From SAR202 cluster bacterium (lineage in GTDB: Bacteria; Chloroflexota; Dehalococcoidia; Lucifugimonadales; UBA6952): a stretch of 49,204 nt of DNA. The first letter of the stretch is position 1, and every line of letters starts with the position of its first letter. The notes beneath the pieces were generated by a model. The model made no database searches. It had not been told where the DNA came from and was given only the letters and a program-made list of their open reading frames with translations. Location: NCBI GenBank assembly GCA_009392515.1, contig VFGE01000028.1, positions 1 to 49,204 of the forward strand, given 5' to 3'. Made by a program: the position numbers and the translations under genes. Of this stretch, positions 43,582-49,204 are shown piece by piece.

Positions 43582-44472
43582 TTGAAGAGAAAGCAATTAG
43601 TAGATTTAGCTTTCCAATATTGTGAATCTTTGGCGAAAAGTAACTATGAAAACTTTTTTATTGGAACATTATTCTTACCTAGAAAAATAATTAAACATTT
43701 TCATTCAATTTATGCTTATTGTCGTATGATTGATGATTTTGGGGATAAATTTTCTGGGGAATCGAATAATTTCCTCGATTACGCTGAAGAGCAATTAAAT
43801 TTATGTTATCGAGGTAAACCTGATTCATTAAGTTTTCATGCTCTGTATAAAACAATTTGTGAATTTGATATACCAATAAAACCTTTCCAAGATCTGATAG
43901 AAGCCAACAGAATAGACCAGAATAAAAAAAGATATAATACTTTTGCAGATCTTTTATTGTATTGTGAAAAATCTGCAAACCCTGTCGGACATCTTGTTTT
44001 ATATATTTTGGGTTTTATTGAAGATAAATGTTTTGAACTGTCTGATTTAACTTGTACAGCATTACAGCTCACAAATTTTTGGCAAGATGTTCAAGAAGAT
44101 TACATTTTAAGAGATCGTATATATATTCCCTTAGAAGATATGAAAAATTTCAACTATAATGAACAACAATTATGGAATCGCGAGTATAACCAAAGCTTTG
44201 TAAATCTAATGCAATTTCAGATTGATAGAACATCAGGTTATTTTTCAGAGGGATTAAAGTTACTAGATTATATTTCGGGTAAGCCAAAAATTGAAATTGC
44301 TATGTTTAATCTTGGGGGTCTAGGTGTTTTGGAAAAGATTAAGAAAAGAAAGTACAATGTTTTTTTAGGCAGACCAAAATTAAGTCACATAGATAAAACA
44401 GGGCTTTTATTAAAATCAGTTTTGATTTCAAATCGGTTAGGATATAAATTATTTGGACACATTAGGCATTAG
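43582..44472 (+). CDS. hpnC: Squalene synthase HpnC (hydroxysqualene synthase-type)
   Basis: 296 residues of the trans-isoprenyl head-to-head synthase family. The aspartate motifs are AYCRMIDDFGDKF and LTNFWQDVQEDYILRDRIYIP. In the HpnCDE pathway, HpnD forms presqualene diphosphate, HpnC converts it to hydroxysqualene, and HpnE reduces that to squalene. Being first in order and carrying the NFWQDV motif suggest HpnC, as in known hpnCDE clusters. Start is TTG 43582, with AGAGG about 14 bases upstream, further than usual. It overlaps hpnD by 20 bases. Confidence 0.85.
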   Translation: MKRKQLVDLAFQYCESLAKSNYENFFIGTLFLPRKIIKHFHSIYAYCRMIDDFGDKFSGESNNFLDYAEEQLNLCYRGKPDSLSFHALYKTICEFDIPIKPFQDLIEANRIDQNKKRYNTFADLLLYCEKSANPVGHLVLYILGFIEDKCFELSDLTCTALQLTNFWQDVQEDYILRDRIYIPLEDMKNFNYNEQQLWNREYNQSFVNLMQFQIDRTSGYFSEGLKLLDYISGKPKIEIAMFNLGGLGVLEKIKKRKYNVFLGRPKLSHIDKTGLLLKSVLISNRLGYKLFGHIRH

Positions 44473-45346
44473 TGATATACAACTAGAATATGCTTATGAT
44501 TATTGTGAACAGATCACAAAAGAAGAGGCTAGAAATTTTTATTATGCCTTTATTACTTTACCAATGCGAAAAAAAAGAGCGATATACACTGCGTATGCTT
44601 TTTGTAGACGATGTGATGATGCTGTAGATAATAGTGAATCTACAAATGAAAAAAAACGTTTGTTAGATGAAATTGAAAATAATTTAAAATCTGGAATAAA
44701 TTTAGATAAGTCAATTCTCGAAAATAACCCGATAATTTTAGCAACTTGTGCCATAATTGAAGATTATAATATTCCCCAACAGTATTTTTTTGATGTAATC
44801 GAAGGCGTAAGAATGGATATTGAATTTACAACATTTGATTCTTTTGATGAAGTTAAAGAATATTGCTATAAAGTTGCCAGTGTTATTGGTTTAATTTGTA
44901 TAAAAATATTTGGATATACAAATCCTAAAGCAGTCGAATATGCAATTGATTTCGGTTTAGCAATGCAATTAACCAACATATTAAGAGATATTCTAGATGA
45001 CTTAAATGAAAACAGATGTTATTTAGCTTATGAAGAAATGGAAAAATTTAATTATTCAATAAAGCTATTAACAGAATCTTTGTATAATGAAGATTTTATA
45101 CAATTAATGAAATTTGAAGTTGATAGAGCTAAAAGATATTTTGAATCAGGATCAAGGTTACTCCCTCTTGTAGATATAGATTCACGTATTTGTTTGGTAA
45201 TCTTATCAAAAATATATAGCAAAATTTTAAAAAAAATTGAGAAGTCTAATTATAATATTTTTCAAACAAATTATAGATTGAACACATTTGAAAAGTTATC
45301 CATTATGGGATTTGCATGGTTGAGATACAAAATAACCAAGAAATAA
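44453..45346 (+). CDS. hpnD: Presqualene diphosphate synthase HpnD
   Basis: 297 residues, the same fold as the preceding gene. Aspartate motifs: AFCRRCDDAVDN and LTNILRDILDDLNENRCYLAYEEM. The RDILDD form of the second motif is typical of HpnD and phytoene synthases. SRNFYYAF-like sequence near the N-terminus reads EEARNFYYAFITLP. Start is TTG 44453, 20 bases inside hpnC with AGGA ten bases upstream. It could alternatively be a phytoene synthase, but the second synthase and HpnE-like gene next to it favour squalene synthesis. Confidence 0.85.
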   Translation: MDTLGISDIQLEYAYDYCEQITKEEARNFYYAFITLPMRKKRAIYTAYAFCRRCDDAVDNSESTNEKKRLLDEIENNLKSGINLDKSILENNPIILATCAIIEDYNIPQQYFFDVIEGVRMDIEFTTFDSFDEVKEYCYKVASVIGLICIKIFGYTNPKAVEYAIDFGLAMQLTNILRDILDDLNENRCYLAYEEMEKFNYSIKLLTESLYNEDFIQLMKFEVDRAKRYFESGSRLLPLVDIDSRICLVILSKIYSKILKKIEKSNYNIFQTNYRLNTFEKLSIMGFAWLRYKITKK

Positions 45347-46680
45347 AAAAAAATAATGCCATAGTAATTGGGGGAGGTATCGCTGGGATATATAGTGCCA
45401 TTTTATTACAAGAAAAGGGCTATATAGTTTCATTGATTGAACAGAGAAAATTTTTAGGTGGTCGAACTTATTCGGTTAAAAAATCTTTAAAACCTCAATA
45501 TGATAATGGGCAACATTTACTCATGGGTTGTTATCGAAATTTATTACAGTTTTTCAAAAAAATTGGAAGCTTATCTGAAATACATTTTCAAGATTCATTT
45601 AGTGTAAAAATCATTGATAGAACAGGAAAGATTGGAATTATTCGCGATACAAAATTTCTTCCATTCGGATTGATTCTATTAGTTTCACTATTAAAATATC
45701 CGTATATAGGATTTCAAGAAAAATTGAGCGCAATATTTACATTAGTAAAAATGAAATTCATAAATAGAAAAAATCCTAAGTATCAAAGTTTTTCTTTTTC
45801 CGAATGGTTAGAACATAATGGGCAATCTAAAAATGTAATCGAAAAATTTTGGGATTTAGTCATATTGCCAACATTGAATGATCATGTTTCTAAAGTAAGT
45901 GCAGATATGGGTTTAATGGTTTTTCAAGAATCAGTTTTACGAGGAAATCGTTACGTAAAATTAGGATTCCCGAAAGGTACCCTAGATGAAATTATATCTA
46001 TTCCAGGCAAAGAATTTATTGAAAATAAGGGTGGAACTATATACGTGGGCAATGGTGTCATGAAATTATTCTATAAAGATAACAAAATTACCAATATCGA
46101 ATTAAAAGACGGGACAAAATTATCTGCAGATGTAATCATAAGCGCAGTACCTTCAAATTCTCTTTACAAGATTCTTCCAGAAGAATTACAATCGGATAAA
46201 TTTTTTAACAGATTACCCCAAATAGAACATTCTTCAATTGTTAATATTTATATTTGGTTAAATACAAGAATAATGAACGATCAATTTATTAATGTTATTG
46301 ATAGTCCCTTACAGTGGATTTTTAATAAATCATCACAAGATAATCAATATCAATTACTTGATATTTCAATAAGTGACGGTAAGGATTTATTGCAAAAAAC
46401 AACAGCAGATATAATTGATTTAATCTTTAAAGAATTAAAATCTATTTTCCCAGAATTTGATGTTAAATTTGTTGAAAAATATAAAATAATTAAAGAAAGA
46501 AAAGCTACATTTAGATGTACTCCTAATACTAAGAAATACCGCTTGACTAATATTTCCCCTATAGATAATTTGTATATTGCTGGCGATTGGGTTGATACTG
46601 GATGGCCATCTACAATGGAGAGTGCGGCTATAAGTGCTTATAACGTAGTTAATGTGATTGAGACTAATAATAAACAGTAA
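45316..46680 (+). CDS. hpnE: Hydroxysqualene dehydroxylase HpnE
   Basis: 454 residues of the FAD-dependent amine-oxidase/phytoene-desaturase superfamily. FAD-binding GGGIAGIYSAILLQEKGYIVSLIEQRKFLGGRTYS is intact at the N-terminus, with YDNGQHLLMGCY next, and the C-terminal flavin site IDNLYIAGDWVDTGWPSTMESA. HpnE reduces hydroxysqualene to squalene. It starts 31 bases inside hpnD. No squalene cyclase gene is in the window, so the end use of squalene (hopanoid, carotenoid-like or free) cannot be told. Confidence 0.87.
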   Translation: MVEIQNNQEIKKNNAIVIGGGIAGIYSAILLQEKGYIVSLIEQRKFLGGRTYSVKKSLKPQYDNGQHLLMGCYRNLLQFFKKIGSLSEIHFQDSFSVKIIDRTGKIGIIRDTKFLPFGLILLVSLLKYPYIGFQEKLSAIFTLVKMKFINRKNPKYQSFSFSEWLEHNGQSKNVIEKFWDLVILPTLNDHVSKVSADMGLMVFQESVLRGNRYVKLGFPKGTLDEIISIPGKEFIENKGGTIYVGNGVMKLFYKDNKITNIELKDGTKLSADVIISAVPSNSLYKILPEELQSDKFFNRLPQIEHSSIVNIYIWLNTRIMNDQFINVIDSPLQWIFNKSSQDNQYQLLDISISDGKDLLQKTTADIIDLIFKELKSIFPEFDVKFVEKYKIIKERKATFRCTPNTKKYRLTNISPIDNLYIAGDWVDTGWPSTMESAAISAYNVVNVIETNNKQ

Positions 46681-46701
46681 AAAGTATTCTTAGGAGAAAT
46701 T

Positions 46702-47421
46702 ATGAAACCAAAAGAATGGGATTTATCGGGTAAAAATGCACTTGTTACAGCAGGAGGCGATTTTATTTCTAATGCTGCAATTGTAGCATTAGAAGAAGCT
46801 GGTGCAAATGTATGTGTTCTTAATTTTGATTCTCATAGTTCTAGCGGTAATAATATATTTTTCTCTGAGAGAAATAATCGTAAATCATTATTAGAATCTT
46901 TAGATAAAATTGAAAAAGAATTTGGGAATATAAACATTTTAGTTAATTGTGCACAAAGTGTATTGGGTAAACCGTTTGTGGATACAACTGATAGTGAACT
47001 TAATTTTTTACTTGATACAAATATTAGGAACACCTTATTGGTAATTCAAGAGGTTGGCAAAAAAATGTTAAATCACGAATACGGGAGAATTATAAATGTT
47101 ATTTCTGCATTAGCACAAATAGGTTTAAAGAATGCAGTTTTATACTCTGCAACACAAGCTGCTATTGAACAAATTACCAAATCATTGTCTTTAGAATGGG
47201 CTTTAGAAAACATAAGAATTAATTCTATTGCGATGGGATGGTTTAAAGATCAGATAACAGACGAAGCACAGAAACAAAATTTATCTAAATATATTCCACT
47301 AAGAAGATTAGGAGAATCAGAAGAAATAGGACCATTATTGGTCTATTTAGCTTCTGAATTTAGCGATTTTGTTACCGGCCAGACAATTTTTGTAGATGGT
47401 GGCGCAGCATCACACGCATAA
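46702..47421 (+). CDS. SDR-fold protein with degenerate active site
   Basis: 239 residues with the short-chain dehydrogenase fold from end to end: LSGKNALVTAGG, INILVNCAQ, GRIINVISALAQIGL, VLYSATQAAIEQITKSLSLEWALENIRINSIAMGW and FVTGQTIFVDGGAA. The cofactor loop TGxxxGxG reads T16-A-G-G-D-F-I-S, so its key glycines are lost. NNAG reads N-C-A-Q. Catalytic Tyr148 remains, but the Lys four residues later is Gln152. It is therefore unlikely to be a normal oxidoreductase and may be a binding or scaffold protein. It follows hpnE by 21 bases with AGGAG upstream, in the same operon. Confidence 0.8.
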   Translation: MKPKEWDLSGKNALVTAGGDFISNAAIVALEEAGANVCVLNFDSHSSSGNNIFFSERNNRKSLLESLDKIEKEFGNINILVNCAQSVLGKPFVDTTDSELNFLLDTNIRNTLLVIQEVGKKMLNHEYGRIINVISALAQIGLKNAVLYSATQAAIEQITKSLSLEWALENIRINSIAMGWFKDQITDEAQKQNLSKYIPLRRLGESEEIGPLLVYLASEFSDFVTGQTIFVDGGAASHA

Positions 47422-47422
47422 A

Positions 47423-47692
47423 TTACATAGTAAATATTAGTGCAATTAAAATTCCGAAAGTAATCATACTAGTTATACTAATCCGTATGATCTCGCGTTT
47501 GTATGGAAGGGTGTTTTGATTTGGGATTTTTGTTGTTTTAGATTTTAAGATATTAGTGGATTCTGTATTTGATTTTATTGGTTCACTTGTTGTAATTGGT
47601 TTGCTTTCTTCTACCGAAACACTTTTCCCCGGTCCAACGTTAGGTACTTTAACTCTATTTTTTCTTGTTTTAGTTTTTGGTTTATTTGCCAT
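47423..47692 (-). CDS. Small basic protein with C-terminal membrane helix
   Basis: 89 residues from ATG 47692; a TTG at 47704 would add four. The first 65 residues are Lys/Thr/Ser-rich, low complexity and probably disordered and cytoplasmic. The last 20 (ISITSMITFGILIALIFTM) form one membrane helix, a tail-anchored topology. No family is recognised. It converges with the SDR gene and follows xerC/D in the same direction with a gap of 79 bases. Confidence 0.55.
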   Translation of the reverse strand: MANKPKTKTRKNRVKVPNVGPGKSVSVEESKPITTSEPIKSNTESTNILKSKTTKIPNQNTLPYKREIIRISITSMITFGILIALIFTM

Positions 47693-47771
47693 TTTATTTT
47701 TCAAACACTATTTTTGATTAGTTTCACATTTAAAACTATAGAATAATACCAAAGTTTGTCAACAACAAACA

Positions 47772-48668
47772 CTATCGTTGAAATGATTTATCATAAATTT
47801 CAAGAAGTTTATTATCATTAAGATGTGTGTATATTTGTGTTGTAGATATATTTGAATGTCCTAATAGATCTTGTACATTTCTTAGACTTGCACCTCCTTC
47901 GAGTAGGTGGGTTGCAAAACTATGACGTAATGTATGTGGGGAAAATGATTTTATTTTTGTTGCGTGTACAATCTCTTTTGTTAATAGCCAAATTGACTGT
48001 CTAGTTAATTTCGCACCTCGTGAATTAACGAAAACAGTTTTCATATCACTAGATTTTTTTCTGGTAAGTTTAGGTCTAACGAAATTTATATAGTTAGACA
48101 ATAGTGTTGAAATTGACGAATACATGGGCACCATTCTTTGTTTTGATCCCTTACCAGTACAACGTAGGTGTTGTTGTTCGATACTAATATCATTTAAATT
48201 AAGATTGATAAGTTCGGAAACTCTCATACCTGTAGCATATAATAGTTCAATCATGATTAAATTTCTTACACCTATTAGTGAGGTATCATTTTTTAAGTAA
48301 TCTAATATAGAAAGAATATTATCTATACTTAAGGTATTAGGTATAGATAATCCTTTTCGTGGAGTTTTAATATTTTTTGTTACATTTTCGAATAAAATTC
48401 CCTCTTCTTCTAAATAACTGACAAATGATTTAATTGATGCAATTTTTCTTGAAATGGTTGTAGCAGCATATTGTTTTTTCTGCATTATTTTTATATATAG
48501 ATTTATGTTTTCACGGGTTATTACCTTGATAAAATTAATTGAATCATTGTTTTTATCGATTGAATTAAAGAATTGGTTTAGATCATTTCGGTACGCAGCT
48601 GTAGTATTTATAGATAGACCTAGATCAATCATTAGGTACTGAAGAAATTGTTCTATTCTTATATCCAT
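47772..48668 (-). CDS. Tyrosine recombinase XerC/XerD
   Basis: 298 residues, the standard Xer length, from ATG 48668 (AAGGG seven bases upstream); further in-frame upstream sequence is not protein-like. Xer recombinases resolve chromosome dimers at dif. Catalytic residues are all present: Arg149 (ATGMRVSEL), Lys173 (TGKGSKQR), His246 and Arg249 (HTLRHSFATH), His271 (LLGHSNIS) and nucleophile Tyr280 (QIYTHLN). The N-terminal SAM-like core-binding domain is complete. It is a housekeeping type rather than a phage integrase. It cannot be told whether it is XerC, XerD or a single-protein XerH/S-like system. Confidence 0.92.
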   Translation of the reverse strand: MDIRIEQFLQYLMIDLGLSINTTAAYRNDLNQFFNSIDKNNDSINFIKVITRENINLYIKIMQKKQYAATTISRKIASIKSFVSYLEEEGILFENVTKNIKTPRKGLSIPNTLSIDNILSILDYLKNDTSLIGVRNLIMIELLYATGMRVSELINLNLNDISIEQQHLRCTGKGSKQRMVPMYSSISTLLSNYINFVRPKLTRKKSSDMKTVFVNSRGAKLTRQSIWLLTKEIVHATKIKSFSPHTLRHSFATHLLEGGASLRNVQDLLGHSNISTTQIYTHLNDNKLLEIYDKSFQR

Positions 48669-48797
48669 AGCAATTCCCTTAAGTTTATTACATTTCATGA
48701 TACCATGATGATTACATCTATGGAATGAAAGGGTTTTAAGAATTTGTTGACACAATTACATAACACTTTTAGAATTCTTTCTTTGGAGGTATAAATT

Positions 48798-49204
48798 ATG
48801 ACAATAGGAATAGATCCATTTATATTTCGGGATCCAATAGTATTGAGTTGGCATGGATTCTTTACTTTTGTTGGTGTTGGTCTAGCAATCTACTTAATTG
48901 ATCGATGGTCTTCAAAGGAAGAAATCGACAGCGATGTGATTTATTCTGTAGCTTTGTGGGTTATTATTGGCGGAATATTAGGTGCCAGGTTAGTTCACGT
49001 TATTGATAGATGGGATTATTATCAAGATAACTTGAGTCATATATATCAAGTATGGCGTGGTGGCATTGCTATATATGGTGCTTTAATTTTTGGTACTTTA
49101 TCTGGCCTTAGTAATATTTTTATACGTAAATATCTTGGCTTTGTTTATGCAGGTCAAAAACAAATTTGGCTTAAAAACCTTGTTGGAGAAAAAATAGCTA
49201 AAGG
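48798..49204 (+). CDS. lgt: Prolipoprotein diacylglyceryl transferase, 5' part
   Basis: 135 codons to the right edge, incomplete. Lgt attaches diacylglycerol to the lipobox Cys of prolipoproteins, the first step in their maturation. Visible: IVLSWHGFFTFVGVGLAIYL (helix 1 with the conserved His), IIGGILGARLVHVIDRWDYY and VWRGGIAIYGALIFG, all signature Lgt segments. A strong GGAGG lies eight bases before the ATG. It is divergent from xerC/D. It would process the lipoproteins seen at the left end of the window. Confidence 0.93.
   Translation, partial: MTIGIDPFIFRDPIVLSWHGFFTFVGVGLAIYLIDRWSSKEEIDSDVIYSVALWVIIGGILGARLVHVIDRWDYYQDNLSHIYQVWRGGIAIYGALIFGTLSGLSNIFIRKYLGFVYAGQKQIWLKNLVGEKIAK

Noticed and set aside
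48669-48755. Upstream extension of the Xer recombinase beginning MCQQILKTL
   Set aside because: Xer proteins start at the DIRIEQF region; the ATG at 48668 has a good ribosome site and gives the usual 298-residue length.
1-49204. CRISPR arrays, insertion sequences, prophage or rRNA/tRNA genes
   Set aside because: No regularly spaced repeats, transposase motifs, phage structural genes or RNA-gene signatures were seen on either strand; the Xer protein is of housekeeping type.

Overview
The window is AT-rich bacterial DNA (low GC judged by eye, not computed), densely coding, with short gaps and many genes coupled by small overlaps. Gene content suggests a free-living bacterium with an aerobic-type repertoire: RNase Y, a GatCA amidotransferase, HpnCDE squalene genes, an ammonium channel, two CaiB/BaiF CoA-transferases with two crotonases, ferrochelatase, MsrB and two peroxiredoxins. 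This mix would fit an uncultured marine Chloroflexota (SAR202/Dehalococcoidia-like). That placement is inference; no rRNA or other phylogenetic marker is present to confirm it.

Layout. (1) From 14.58 kb down to the left edge, about 17 genes run on the minus strand: a 58-residue membrane protein, MidA-like methyltransferase, amidohydrolase, carboxymuconolactone-decarboxylase-like protein, three MFS transporters, an EamA transporter, an alpha/beta hydrolase, a class-A-beta-lactamase-like protein, then small exported proteins and a 781-residue lipoprotein whose trypsin-like domain has lost all three catalytic residues. This looks like an accessory uptake/efflux and hydrolysis block. (2) At 14.6-16.4 kb lies umuDC, preceded by a dyad that covers its promoter spacer. 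(3) From 16.5 to 24.2 kb are mainly plus-strand housekeeping genes: hemH, msrB, tyrA, aroA, gmk, gatC, gatA. (4) From 24.2 to 26.5 kb are an inositol-monophosphatase-like gene, a roughly 500-base stretch without a recognisable gene, and a ribbon-helix-helix protein followed by a tiny membrane protein. (5) From 26.5 to 38.5 kb are a gamma-carbonic-anhydrase-like protein, argS and aroC (divergent), a CaiB-type CoA-transferase, a UMF1-type MFS, two peroxiredoxins, transaldolase, amt, and a second CoA-transferase with a crotonase. (6) From 38.8 to 42.4 kb are a second crotonase, the decayed 3' end of an ABC ATPase gene, a PHP phosphoesterase and RNase Y. (7) From 42.5 to 47.4 kb is an isoprenoid operon: polyprenyl synthase, hpnC, hpnD, hpnE and a catalytically degenerate SDR protein. 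(8) The right end has a XerC/D recombinase and the start of lgt.

Functional links. TyrA, AroA and AroC belong to aromatic amino-acid synthesis. The isoprenoid operon should take C5 units to squalene. Lgt would modify the lipoproteins at the left end. The most unusual items are the triple-Asn pseudo-protease lipoprotein, two adjacent genes that appear to share an AUU-start initiation signal, the SDR with a broken cofactor and catalytic signature at the end of the squalene operon, and the dyad at umuDC. I found no RNA genes, CRISPR array or insertion sequence.
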